A DNA stretch of 34,319 nucleotides from Candidatus Omnitrophota bacterium (GTDB lineage Bacteria > Hinthialibacterota > Hinthialibacteria > Hinthialibacterales > Hinthialibacteraceae), in assembly GCA_016934335.1 (NCBI GenBank), contig JAFGTC010000021.1, forward strand, positions 1 through 34,319, written 5' to 3'. The translations under genes were made by a program, and so were the position numbers. This document shows positions 25,662 through 33,848 of this stretch, one piece after another. Numbering within the stretch: the stretch's first letter is position 1; each line of letters starts with the position of its first letter. Under the pieces are notes generated by a model. That model had not been told where the DNA came from and did no database searches. It worked only from the letters and a program-made list of their open reading frames with translations.

Positions 25662-26036
25662 ATGTATGAAGTATGCATCAACCGGGAATTTTCCTCCGCT
25701 CATTTTCTTCGCGACTACGAAGGGAAATGCGCCAAATTGCACGGCCATAACTGGAAAGTCGAAATCAGTTTTCGATCGCCAAGCCTCACAGACAATGGAA
25801 TCATGATCGACTTTTTGGATATCGGCGCCGCTCTCGACGGCTTGCTGGACCAACTGGATCACGCCGTCATCAACGACGTTCCCCCCTTCGATCAACTTAA
25901 TCCCACATCTGAAAATCTGGCGCGGTGGTTTTACACGGAAATAGCCGAACGAATGCCGAAAGGCGCGCCCAAGCCTCACTGCGTCCGGATTTGGGAAACA
26001 CCCGACGCCTACGCTTCCTATTGGGAAGAGTCATGA
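25662..26036 (+). CDS. queD: 6-carboxytetrahydropterin synthase QueD
   Basis: Converts dihydroneopterin triphosphate to 6-carboxy-5,6,7,8-tetrahydropterin, the first dedicated step to preQ0. About 124 residues, typical. Zinc-binding histidines lie in 'FSSAHFL' and 'LHGHNW'. The catalytic cysteine is in 'EGKCAKLHGH', the histidine in 'LDHAVIND', and the acidic residue in 'WETPDAY'. 'NPTSENLARWFY' is also a family stretch. Possible starts are TTG 25647, GTG 25656 and ATG 25662; the ATG is preferred, with a GGA 10 bp upstream. The end overlaps queE by 4 bp (ATGA). An antisense ORF over this gene is a shadow. Confidence 0.94.
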   Translation: MYEVCINREFSSAHFLRDYEGKCAKLHGHNWKVEISFRSPSLTDNGIMIDFLDIGAALDGLLDQLDHAVINDVPPFDQLNPTSENLARWFYTEIAERMPKGAPKPHCVRIWETPDAYASYWEES

Positions 26037-26674
26037 AGATTTCCGAAATTTTTCGCAGCATCCAGGGCGAATCGACTTACGCCGGACTGCCCTGCACCTT
26101 TATACGCACGGCGGGCTGCTCTCTGCGATGCCGCTACTGCGACACCGAATACGCGCTGGATCAAAACGCCGGCGAAGAAATGTCTCTGGATTCGATCGTT
26201 TCCGCCGCTTCAAATCTCGGCTTGGATCTGGTCGAATTGACCGGCGGCGAGCCGCTGGAACGGCCCGAAACGCCGGAATTATGCAGAATCCTTCTTGACA
26301 AAAACGCGACCGTCCTGCTCGAAACCGGCGGCGCGCATCCCATCGACTCCGTCCCGCCGGACGTGATCAAAATTTTGGACGTCAAAACGCCTTCCAGCCG
26401 AATGGAGAGCCGCAATCGCTGGCAAAATCTGCCTCTGCTTTCGCCGCACGACGAGATCAAGTTCGTCATCGGTTCGCGCGAAGATTTCGATTGGTCCGTC
26501 CAAGTCTGCCGGGATCATAACCTGTTCGGCCGCCATGCGATCCTGTTCTCTCCCGTGTTTACGGGAAAGCCGCCGTTAGAACTGGCGCAATGGATTCTGG
26601 CTGCGGGAATCCCCGTTCGCCTGCAGCTGCAAATGCACAAATATATCTGGCCGCCGGACGCCAGAGGCGTCTGA
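26033..26674 (+). CDS. queE: 7-carboxy-7-deazaguanine synthase QueE (radical SAM)
   Basis: Rearranges 6-carboxytetrahydropterin into 7-carboxy-7-deazaguanine. About 213 residues from ATG 26033, which overlaps the queD stop; a longer reading frame upstream lies wholly inside queD. 'MKISEIFRSIQGES' is the classic QueE start. The 4Fe-4S motif 'GCSLRCRYCDTEY' (CxxxCxxC) and the SAM-binding 'ELTGGEPL' follow, and 'QLQMHKYIW' near the C-terminus is the conserved QxHKxxW end. It is part of the queD-queE-queC operon. Confidence 0.96.
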   Translation: MKISEIFRSIQGESTYAGLPCTFIRTAGCSLRCRYCDTEYALDQNAGEEMSLDSIVSAASNLGLDLVELTGGEPLERPETPELCRILLDKNATVLLETGGAHPIDSVPPDVIKILDVKTPSSRMESRNRWQNLPLLSPHDEIKFVIGSREDFDWSVQVCRDHNLFGRHAILFSPVFTGKPPLELAQWILAAGIPVRLQLQMHKYIWPPDARGV

Positions 26675-26745
26675 ATCCATCAGCGACGATGAATTTATCC
26701 CAAAATAAATTAAACAAAAAAACTACAATATCTGAGTAAAATTCG

Positions 26746-27453
26746 ATGAATACACCCTCAACCCCCAAACCGAAAGCCGTTGTCTTGCTGAGCGGAGGCC
26801 TCGATTCGGCTACCGTGCTCGCCATCGCCCGCCATCATGGCTTTGAATGCTCCGCCCTTAGCTTCCGCTATGGACAACGCCATAGCGTCGAACTGCACGC
26901 CGCCCGGCGCGTGGCCGAATCGCAGGGCGTTCAAGACCACCGCATCGTCGATATCGATCTGAGACTATTTGGAAATTCCGCACTTACCGATACGATAGAT
27001 GTGCCGAAAAACAGACCGATGGACCAGATCGCCGGCGCCATTCCCGTGACGTACGTTCCGGCGAGAAATATTATCTTTCTATCGTTCGCCATCGCCATGG
27101 CTGAAGCGATGGATTGCTTCGACGTGTTTATCGGCGTGAATGCCATTGATTACAGCGGTTACCCTGATTGCCGTCCCTCGTTTATTAAAGCGTTCGAAGA
27201 TGCGGTTCAGCTGGGAACCAAGACGGGCGTCGAAGGGAAGCCGATTCATATTCACACGCCTTTAATTGAACTGACAAAAGCCGATATTATTCGTCAAGGA
27301 ACAGCATTGGGAGTTGATTATGCGCTTACACACAGTTGTTACGATCCCGATCCGGAAGGTCATGCCTGCGGGTCATGCGACAGTTGCCTCCTCCGTAAAA
27401 AAGGGTTTCGAGAAGCCGGCGTGCCGGATCCGACTCGCTATGCCGCCGGCTGA
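26746..27453 (+). CDS. queC: 7-cyano-7-deazaguanine (preQ0) synthase QueC
   Basis: ATP-dependent conversion of 7-carboxy-7-deazaguanine to preQ0. 235 residues, normal. The PP-loop ATPase motif '[13 protein letters not shown]' is at about residues 11-23; '[10 protein letters not shown]', '[14 protein letters not shown]' and '[13 protein letters not shown]' are family stretches. The C-terminal zinc site uses cysteines in '[26 protein letters not shown]'. It lies 71 bp after queE, with no strong ribosome-binding site before the ATG. Its last 14 bp overlap the start of the GH172-like gene, so the operon continues into that gene. folE and queF or tgt are not in the window. Confidence 0.96.
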   Translation: MNTPSTPKPKAVVLLSGGLDSATVLAIARHHGFECSALSFRYGQRHSVELHAARRVAESQGVQDHRIVDIDLRLFGNSALTDTIDVPKNRPMDQIAGAIPVTYVPARNIIFLSFAIAMAEAMDCFDVFIGVNAIDYSGYPDCRPSFIKAFEDAVQLGTKTGVEGKPIHIHTPLIELTKADIIRQGTALGVDYALTHSCYDPDPEGHACGSCDSCLLRKKGFREAGVPDPTRYAAG

Positions 27454-29254
27454 GGGGCGGCCTTTCGGCCGATGCTTTGTCCTTTTCGCTTTTCTTCTTT
27501 TTCAAATCGCCTGTCAACCCGCCTCTCCGCCCGATCAACCATCCAGCCTATCGGCGGCCGATTCAAAAACGCTCCAGTCGAAGACAGGTAAAGACGCCGC
27601 TTATTTTTTGCGCCAAATCGCCAACATGTCTCGATGGGCCCGCCCTTATCCCAACGAGACCGCTATTTTACGATCCAGCCATACGGCCAAAGAACCGGTG
27701 GACGCCAATGTCTTCAACGGAGAGGATTATAAAATCGACGGTGAAGTATGGCGCACGCTGGTCGATGAAAAAGGCCCGGGCTGCATCACCCGCATTTGGA
27801 TGCCCGATTCCGCAGCCGGCCGGCTGCGCTTTTACTTCGACCAGGAGCAAAATCCTCGATTGGAAATGGATATTCAAGAATTCTTTTCCAACTGGATGCC
27901 GTCGGCGTCCTATCTGATTTTGTCTTCAACCGATACGGGATGCGGTCAGGTCTCGTATTTTCCCTTCCCCTTCCGCAAGCATTGCACGGTTTTGTGCAAT
28001 ACAGACGATTCGGAATTTCAATACCAATTCAATATCCGGAAATTCTCGGAAAGCGAAGACATTATCTCCTTCTCCGGCCAGTCGGATCCTTCGCTTTTGG
28101 ATGCGTTGGAAGAAGTGCATACATTTTTCACGACTCCTGCCATCCAAAAATATCAACCTCTCCAAAAACAAGAATTCTCCGGAACCCTACAGCCCAACCA
28201 GAATCAGATGCTCGTCAATCTCCCCGGCCCGGGCGCCATCGATTATTTTGAAATTCAAATCAAAAATCCCACCATGCAGATTCTCAACAACATCCAGTTT
28301 GAGATGTATTGGGACAGCATGAATCTGCCCAGCGTCCATTGCAGTCTGCGCCAGTTTTTCTGCAATATCGATCTGCAAAACGATTGGAATTCGTTCCCCA
28401 TGGGCTTCTTGAAAGAGCCGGGGATTTTTTACTGCCAGTTTTATATGCCCTTCAAGAAAAAAGCCCAACTCTTTTTGAAAAACGAAAACACGGCTCCAGT
28501 TGAAATTCTTTTTCGTTATCACACGGACATCGATCCGGAAAAAATTCCCGATGAGCCCCTTTATCTTTTTGTTCGATCCAACAAGGAAGATTATTACAAT
28601 GGACAAATCTATCCCATGATGGAATTTGAAGGCAGCGGTAATTTTATCGGCATGGACGTCATCGGCTACACCGAATCCCAATTCCAAAAATTCTTCTTTC
28701 TGGAAGGCGACGAATATGTTTTTGTAGACGGAGAAGCGCTGCCCTCCATTGCGGGCACCGGCATGGATCATCGATTCAACGCCGACGACCGCTTGAAGAC
28801 GACCCATTTCTTTTGGTTTCCCACTCACGGCTGCCTGGAGAAAGTGGAATACGAGGATAAAAAAGACGAGAAGAGATTCTTTGTCTCGGGCAGCAATCTA
28901 TATCGATTCAGCTTGTTGGACGATATCCCCTTTTATTCCAGCCTCATCATGCTCCAGGAAATCGGCGATCCTCTCCAGCATATCCAGGCGGAGAATCCCG
29001 AACTCAACAGCCAGACTCTGTTCAACTGGGTCTGCTTCTGGTACGGAAAAATGTCCGCCGCCAAGACGCCTCGCCGCGAACAGGCCTTCTATTTCACCGT
29101 TTCGCAGAGAGAGGATGACGCGCCGACCGAAAAAAGCCCCGTCATGATCGGCGCCAACCTGCGCCTCCAGCTCCCTCGAGGGAAATGGTGGATTCATTAC
29201 GCGCCGGTTGGGAACCTCAACGACGTGCGGCATGCGCTTCAGGAAGTCCAATGA
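27440..29254 (+). CDS. GH172/DUF2961-like exported protein, possible lipoprotein
   Basis: About 604 residues. ATG 27440 is chosen because it begins a signal sequence ('[16 protein letters not shown]'). The cysteine could be a lipidation site, although Q at -3 of the lipobox is unusual. The protein resembles DUF2961, the family that includes GH172 difructose-anhydride-forming enzymes: '[23 protein letters not shown]' early on, paired jelly-roll-like regions, then '[12 protein letters not shown]' and '[11 protein letters not shown]'. In characterised GH172 enzymes I recall one catalytic Glu in EGDE, which is kept here, and a second in GTGTED, which reads GTGMD here. It overlaps queC by 14 bp and the next gene by 4 bp. 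Its function is probably on extracellular carbohydrate but is untested. Confidence 0.75.
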   Translation: MPPAEGRPFGRCFVLFAFLLFQIACQPASPPDQPSSLSAADSKTLQSKTGKDAAYFLRQIANMSRWARPYPNETAILRSSHTAKEPVDANVFNGEDYKIDGEVWRTLVDEKGPGCITRIWMPDSAAGRLRFYFDQEQNPRLEMDIQEFFSNWMPSASYLILSSTDTGCGQVSYFPFPFRKHCTVLCNTDDSEFQYQFNIRKFSESEDIISFSGQSDPSLLDALEEVHTFFTTPAIQKYQPLQKQEFSGTLQPNQNQMLVNLPGPGAIDYFEIQIKNPTMQILNNIQFEMYWDSMNLPSVHCSLRQFFCNIDLQNDWNSFPMGFLKEPGIFYCQFYMPFKKKAQLFLKNENTAPVEILFRYHTDIDPEKIPDEPLYLFVRSNKEDYYNGQIYPMMEFEGSGNFIGMDVIGYTESQFQKFFFLEGDEYVFVDGEALPSIAGTGMDHRFNADDRLKTTHFFWFPTHGCLEKVEYEDKKDEKRFFVSGSNLYRFSLLDDIPFYSSLIMLQEIGDPLQHIQAENPELNSQTLFNWVCFWYGKMSAAKTPRREQAFYFTVSQREDDAPTEKSPVMIGANLRLQLPRGKWWIHYAPVGNLNDVRHALQEVQ

Positions 29255-30915
29255 ATTGGCTTCTTCCTTCAGCAGGAGGCGATTGCCCAAGTGAGCCGCC
29301 TGCCTGGCTGATGCGATCGCTGCTCGGACTTTTTCTCGTTGGCTGCCTTTTAGGCGCCGCCTCCGTTTGGTGCCGGTATTTTATTTTTACGGACGGCGCC
29401 GTCTATGCCGCGCTTGGCCGGAATTTGGCGACCGGCGTCGGATTGAAATACGGGGGCGCCACTCATCTTTTCTATCCGCCGGGCTACCCGATCGCGATTG
29501 CCGTTCTCTTCTCCATCGTCCGGGATGCCGAAATGGCCGCCCATCTAGCTTCCTATTTCGCCTACCTTGGGACGATTTTGCTGACCATCCGGCTGGCCTG
29601 GTCGCTGCGCCCGTCTCCTCTCTTCACGCTCCTGTCGGGATTCATCGTCGTCTTTCATCCGTACATGATTTTATACGCCAGTTATGCGCTTTCCGAATCG
29701 CTCTTTGCGTTTGCCGTGATCGCTTCCGCCTATTGCGCGTGGAAACTGGCCGGCAAGCGCTCCTCTCCTCTTTGGCTCTGGGGGCTTTGGGGGATCCTGG
29801 GCGGTTTTCTTTATCTGATCCGCGCAGATGGAATCGTCTATTGGCCGCTGCAGGCCGCCTTTCTTCTTTGGAGTCATCGCAAGGCTGTGCGGCCGTTTAT
29901 CCTGCGCGCCGCCGCTTCCGCCTTTTTAATGCTTCTCGTCATGTCCCCCTATTTGCACCTCATCAAACAAGAAACGGGGAAATGGCAGTTATCCACAAAG
30001 ACGTCCATTCTGCTGGAATTTTCCCGCATGAAAATGCAGGACGACACCGCCCGCGGCGAGACTCGCCAAACATCCCGCTTATCCGAAGACGGCAAAACGT
30101 TTGCCATCGATCGATCCCGGGAAACTTTGGGCGGTTTTCTAAGAGATCATCCCGGCGAAGCCATGCAGCGCATCCTTTGGAACGCCGGGCGGCTGATTCG
30201 CCGCCCTGGATTGGCCTTCAGCTGGCCGTCGATCATCCTTTTGGTCTTTTTAGGATTTCTCTTGAAAAAGCGCCTCTTTCAATCCCCATCGATTTTTCTG
30301 CTTCTCCACGCGCTGCCCATCGGCCTCTTCCTGGTTTTCTATGTGGAAGATCGCTTCCTGCTGCCTTTCATTCCCTTTTTCGCTATCGCCTATGCGCGCG
30401 CGGGCGAGCAGCTTTTCGATCTGGCTCGACTTCATTTCAACAAACGGATCTGGATGGCGTCTGTTTCCTTGATCCTGATTTTTTCCCTTGGAGCAGCATG
30501 GACGGCGCGTCCGCGGCTGGTGCGAATCGCGCAGCGCGTCTTTCCGTCGAATCTCCCCCTCGAGCATAAACAGATGGGTATCTGGATGAAGGAAAATCTT
30601 CCCATCTCCGCCGATGTGCGCATTACGCATCGCAATCCCTGGGTCAGTTTTTATGCGGGCGGATGCCACGCGCGTACTCCCGACTTCGACGTCAATTTAT
30701 CCCGGGAAGAACGAACGGAAAAGCTGGTTCACTGGTGCCGAGAAGTCGGCGTCCGTTATATAGTGATCGATGAAAGAATGACATTGCCCAACATGCCGGG
30801 ATTAGGATTTTTGTTGGAAGAAGATCAACCGCATCATGGTTTGCGATGGATAAAAACGATCGAGGATGAATCCTCCCCCAAAATTGTTTTGTACGCCCTG
30901 CAGAACGACTCGTAA
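29251..30915 (+). CDS. GT-C membrane glycosyltransferase (GT39/ArnT-like)
   Basis: 554 residues with about ten hydrophobic helices spread from residue 22 to 430. This matches the GT-C fold of dolichyl/polyprenyl-phosphate sugar transferases (GT39/GT83, PMT_2). The first external loop has 'FTDGAVYAALGRNL' and 'HLFYPPGYPIAIA', matching the acidic DxxxY and P-G-Y regions of this group. 'YALSESLFAFAVIASAY' and 'EDRFLLPFIPFFAIAYA' are also typical. The last 120 residues form a soluble domain. It starts on the ATGA that ends the GH172-like gene, so the two are translationally coupled, suggesting both handle the same exported glycan or glycoprotein. Sugar and acceptor are unknown. Confidence 0.83.
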   Translation: MNWLLPSAGGDCPSEPPAWLMRSLLGLFLVGCLLGAASVWCRYFIFTDGAVYAALGRNLATGVGLKYGGATHLFYPPGYPIAIAVLFSIVRDAEMAAHLASYFAYLGTILLTIRLAWSLRPSPLFTLLSGFIVVFHPYMILYASYALSESLFAFAVIASAYCAWKLAGKRSSPLWLWGLWGILGGFLYLIRADGIVYWPLQAAFLLWSHRKAVRPFILRAAASAFLMLLVMSPYLHLIKQETGKWQLSTKTSILLEFSRMKMQDDTARGETRQTSRLSEDGKTFAIDRSRETLGGFLRDHPGEAMQRILWNAGRLIRRPGLAFSWPSIILLVFLGFLLKKRLFQSPSIFLLLHALPIGLFLVFYVEDRFLLPFIPFFAIAYARAGEQLFDLARLHFNKRIWMASVSLILIFSLGAAWTARPRLVRIAQRVFPSNLPLEHKQMGIWMKENLPISADVRITHRNPWVSFYAGGCHARTPDFDVNLSREERTEKLVHWCREVGVRYIVIDERMTLPNMPGLGFLLEEDQPHHGLRWIKTIEDESSPKIVLYALQNDS

Positions 30916-31009
30916 TCGGCTGGCGATTCGGAAAGAAAACATCCGGTTTTTATCTGCAGAAAAATGAATATCAGTTTTTTTATTTCGCCTAATTGCAATA
31001 CAAAAAAGA

Positions 31010-31030
31010 AAAATACATGTTGTGTATTTT
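31010..31030 (-). terminator. Likely terminator after the STAS gene
   Basis: A perfect 8-bp inverted repeat (31010-31017 with 31023-31030, 5-nt loop) is followed on the minus strand by TCTTTTTT. It lies 63 bp after the STAS stop. The stem is A-T-rich, so it may be weak. It faces the convergent GT-C gene end. Confidence 0.5.
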
Positions 31031-31093
31031 GAACGGGAGCGCTTCCAGAATTATTTCTATTGTATATACAAATAGTTAAGTCTCAGCGATATT

Positions 31094-31456
31094 TTATGTC
31101 GAAATCGCGGCTCTGAAGAAATCACTGGAATCGACCGCTGTTTCTATTGTGTCATATATACTTATTATCTTATCAAAGCGGATGATTTCGAAAGCATGGG
31201 CGATCTGTCCGTGAACGCCGACGCATTTCAACTCGCCTCCAAGTTCCTTCAGTTCACGATGGGTGCTTATCAGCAGTCCAATGAAATAGGAGTCGATCAT
31301 CTCACATGATTCAAAATCGAAAACTAGCTTGTATTTCCGGCTTAAAAAAGCGACTGTCAGAATCTGTCGCATTTGATCCAAGAGGCGTTCCGTCAAGTCA
31401 GTCTCGTCGATGTGGATGATGAAGTGATTGTTTTTGTTCTCGTGCCAGATCCCCAT
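31094..31456 (-). CDS. STAS-domain protein (anti-sigma factor antagonist-like)
   Basis: 120-residue single STAS domain resembling SpoIIAA/RsbV-type antagonists. The core 'LVFDFESCEMIDSYFIGLLISTHRELKELGG' region aligns with the family's 'DSSGLG' helix start: the serine in 'MIDS' occupies the site phosphorylated by anti-sigma kinases, while the following SG is YF. 'LKCVGVHGQIAHAFEI' is the second conserved segment. No partner kinase or sigma factor is in the window. It is 167 bp downstream of the SOD protease gene on the same strand and could be read from the same transcript or be separate. No clear ribosome-binding site is seen. Confidence 0.8.
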   Translation of the reverse strand: MGIWHENKNNHFIIHIDETDLTERLLDQMRQILTVAFLSRKYKLVFDFESCEMIDSYFIGLLISTHRELKELGGELKCVGVHGQIAHAFEIIRFDKIISIYDTIETAVDSSDFFRAAIST

Positions 31457-31623
31457 GGTGCACCGTGGATGTCAAAGATGAAAATCAATGGAAAATTCAA
31501 TGTATCACATTATGGAGCGATGTCCAGTACGACAAAGATGCATTCTGCGATTTTTTTAAAAGGATCGTGGATTCGATTTACTTCGAATGAACTGATCTTG
31601 CAACAAAAACGGGATGGCAGTTT

Positions 31624-31980
31624 TTACGGAAAAAGCATGCAGACGACGCGGCCGAGAATGTCTTTTTTGTGGATCGATCCAAAAGACCGGCTGTCCGTAC
31701 TTTCATCCGGATTATCCCCCGTCAGAATAAATCGTTCATCATCCAGAACTCGATGAATCCGTTTAATTAAGATCACATCCCTTTGATACGGATGACGGGC
31801 CGTTACGAGGTCTCCCGCCTGAGGCTTTGAACGTCGATACGCCTTCGCATTGACTAAGACTTCTTGACCTGGATGCAAAGAAGGCGTCATGGAATAACCG
31901 GCGACTCGTATTCTTTGTCTACGCCCGATCAGCCAGAGCAGAATATCCTTTACTCGAGCGTTTCGAATCGTCCTGTTCAT
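31624..31980 (-). CDS. sodX: Nickel-type superoxide dismutase maturation protease (S24/S26-like)
   Basis: 118-residue signal-peptidase-like serine protease that removes the N-terminal extension of SodN so that the His-Cys nickel hook is exposed. The catalytic serine is S30 in 'VAGYSMTPSLHPGQ' and the general-base lysine is K73 in 'VILIKRIHRV'. 'GDNPDESTDSRSFG' is the conserved late box of S26 peptidases and is typical of this subgroup. No membrane anchor is evident, which fits a cytoplasmic processing enzyme. AGAGG lies 5 bp before the ATG. It begins 34 bp after sodN on the same strand, the usual pairing in actinobacteria, planctomycetes and marine bacteria. Confidence 0.9.
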   Translation of the reverse strand: MNRTIRNARVKDILLWLIGRRQRIRVAGYSMTPSLHPGQEVLVNAKAYRRSKPQAGDLVTARHPYQRDVILIKRIHRVLDDERFILTGDNPDESTDSRSFGSIHKKDILGRVVCMLFP

Positions 31981-32014
31981 GACGCCTCTTCACGTTTCCA
32001 AGTTTATGGATCCA

Positions 32015-32488
32015 TTAACTGGCCGTATACCATTCTACGCGCCGATCTTTCGATTCCCAGAAAATTTCATGAATCTTTTTGATCGCCTCCATCAAAGCAT
32101 TGGCGTGATCGAGATTGATTTCCTGTTTGCACGCCGAGCAAAGTTTGGTTGCTTTCCAGACAATATCGTGCAGATCCGGATATTTTTCCAGATGAACCGG
32201 CTTGAAATAATCGGTCCACAATACCAGTATCTCCGTCTTGGCGATATGAGCCTGCTCTTCTTTAATCTGAATATATCGGCAGAGCGTATTGTGATAAGCG
32301 GCCATGGCCTTCGGATCGGAGCTTGAAGGCGTCTCCAGCGCCAAAATCTTCTTGGTCATCGAAACGACCGCTTCGGCGGCGATACGGGCCGATGAGGGAT
32401 CGTACACTCCACAGGGACCGTCGCAATGTGCGGATGCTTCTTGTACAGGCAGAATTTCTTTGACTTTTCGTAATCCGGCGGAAATCAT
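32015..32488 (-). CDS. sodN: Nickel superoxide dismutase precursor
   Basis: Dismutates superoxide in the cytoplasm as a hexamer of four-helix bundles, with nickel bound by the N-terminal hook. 157-residue precursor; the hook 'HCDGPCGVY' occupies residues 21-29, and cleavage before H21 by the neighbouring protease would give a mature chain of 137 residues. H21, C22 and C26 are the nickel ligands, D23 and Y29 the conserved second-shell residues. The rest is helical, ending in 'IHEIFWESK'. GGAG lies 9 bp before the ATG. A TTGACA/TAAAAT promoter and a 10-bp inverted repeat lie upstream. The motif makes the call secure. Confidence 0.96.
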   Translation of the reverse strand: MISAGLRKVKEILPVQEASAHCDGPCGVYDPSSARIAAEAVVSMTKKILALETPSSSDPKAMAAYHNTLCRYIQIKEEQAHIAKTEILVLWTDYFKPVHLEKYPDLHDIVWKATKLCSACKQEINLDHANALMEAIKKIHEIFWESKDRRVEWYTAS

Positions 32489-32537
32489 GTTTCAATTCTC
32501 CTTTTTTATATGGATTTAATGAATGAATAAACAGTCT

Positions 32538-32619
32538 CTTGACATTGAAATTAAATATCCAGGCAATTAATTCGCACTGATGTCTTAAGAATTTTATTTA
32601 TAAACTTTGCAATGTCAAG
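32538..32619 (-). promoter_or_regulatory. sodN promoter with a wide 10-bp inverted repeat
   Basis: Minus-strand -35 TTGACA (32613-32618) and -10 TAAAAT (32591-32596) with a 16-bp spacer predict transcription starting near 32584, about 95 bp before sodN. A perfect inverted repeat, CTTGACATTG at 32538-32547 and CAATGTCAAG at 32610-32619, brackets the start site. One arm covers the -35 box and the other lies in the leader. This could be a regulator-binding pair or an RNA/DNA dyad; no regulator is identified. Confidence 0.55.
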
Positions 32620-32675
32620 GAAAATAATGAGGATAATCGAAATAATAAATATTATTGCATCGTGTTATTCTGCGT

Positions 32676-33611
32676 TTATTGGCCAGAATCGAATTCAAAT
32701 AACGCCGTAAAAAGAAGAGGCAGCATGATCTCATGATGACCGGTAAACGTATACCCGACGCCGCCCCCCAGCGTAGGGCGCTTAACCACGTTGGTAATGG
32801 GGCGGTAATGCTGGATCATGTCAAAATTAGCGGTTGTGAAATTATGGATCGGGCCGCAAAGATTTCGAGCGACCGTCAGCGCCTTCAAAAAAACCTCGGG
32901 CAGAATCACGTTCGATCCAATGTTCAATACCACTCCGCCGTCTCCTATCGTTGACGCGGTCTCGCAGAAACGGTGAAAATCGGCCAGACTTGTTTTCCCC
33001 AGAGCCTCGCCCGAAGATTCGGGATGATGATGAATCACATCCGTCCCCACTGCAACATGCACCGTCAAAGGAATGTTCCGTTCGTACGCGGAGGCAAAGA
33101 GGCTTAATTCTTTGTACTCGAAATCGGATTCTGAAATTTTTTGCCCGATATACTCTCCCATTCCCCGCGATTGATCGGCCGCTTCCCGAATCCACCGGTT
33201 TAAATATTCTCCTGTCTCTTTCGTCATTCCGAAACTTCCGTCGATCAGAGATTCCGCCACGTCTTCGGATGTGTTTCCCGCCAGCGCCAATTCGAAGTCG
33301 TGAATCATGCAGGCTCCGTTCATGGCAAGCGCCGAGATATATCCTCGCTTCATGGCTTCGATGATCCAACGCGACAACCCCACTTTGATGGAATGGGCGC
33401 CCATCATATAGAGAATCGGGTGCGAGTTCTGTTTGGCGGAAAGGATCGCGCGAACGAGGTTGTGCAGATCCGACGCTTTCAAATAATCGGGCATAGCTTC
33501 CCAGAACGCGCGAAAGGACGCCGGCGTTTGAGGAGGTGCGGACGATTTTTGAGATTCCACAAGACTTTTACGATCAAAGATGGAATTGCGCTTCAACTGG
33601 TTAAAATCCAT
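32676..33611 (-). CDS. Conserved protein with deoxyhypusine-synthase-like features
   Basis: 311 residues, not firmly recognised. The middle, 'MMGAHSIKVGLSRWIIEAMKRGY' then 'ALAMNGACMIHDFELALAG', resembles the way deoxyhypusine-synthase-like proteins place 'GA..vk.GL' and 'GA..iHD.e.al'. 'FGMTKETGEYLNRW', 'VHVAVGTDVIHHHPESSG', 'LNIGSNVILPEVFLKAL' and 'FTTANFD' are strongly patterned and look like a conserved enzyme core with a Rossmann-type NAD site. No signal peptide. The first 30 residues are variable. The gene stands alone between the pseudopilin terminator and sodN. A homospermidine or deoxyhypusine synthase role is only an inference; the lysine expected to form the enzyme-imine intermediate was not located. 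Confidence 0.55.
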   Translation of the reverse strand: MDFNQLKRNSIFDRKSLVESQKSSAPPQTPASFRAFWEAMPDYLKASDLHNLVRAILSAKQNSHPILYMMGAHSIKVGLSRWIIEAMKRGYISALAMNGACMIHDFELALAGNTSEDVAESLIDGSFGMTKETGEYLNRWIREAADQSRGMGEYIGQKISESDFEYKELSLFASAYERNIPLTVHVAVGTDVIHHHPESSGEALGKTSLADFHRFCETASTIGDGGVVLNIGSNVILPEVFLKALTVARNLCGPIHNFTTANFDMIQHYRPITNVVKRPTLGGGVGYTFTGHHEIMLPLLFTALFEFDSGQ

Positions 33612-33794
33612 GAGTTTCTCGCTTCTATGGCGGTGAATGGTAAATCGTACGGCGCTGCGGTCGATTTTTAAGATTATAGACGCCTTTCCCTCATTCGCGA
33701 ACGATCGCCGGCGAGGAAAGGAATGGTCTTGGAAGCGGGGAGTTTATGAATAGGGGTGTTGGTGAATATTTTAAAAGAATATTTAAAAAGAAAA

Positions 33795-33818
33795 ATGGGG
33801 GAAACGATGTTCCCCCAT
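33795..33818 (-). terminator. Strong intrinsic terminator after the pseudopilin gene
   Basis: Perfect 9-bp G-C-rich stem (33795-33803 with 33810-33818, 6-nt loop), followed on the minus strand by TTTTCTTTTT. It lies 31 bp after the pseudopilin stop. This is a textbook Rho-independent terminator and isolates the next gene at 33611. Confidence 0.9.
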
Positions 33819-33848
33819 CTTGACGATCCTGTGAAAATAAATGCTTTC

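Noticed and set aside
27314-27440. Extended start for the GH172-like gene, suggesting a fusion with queC
   Set aside because: The frame runs inside queC in another phase; the signal sequence begins at 27440.
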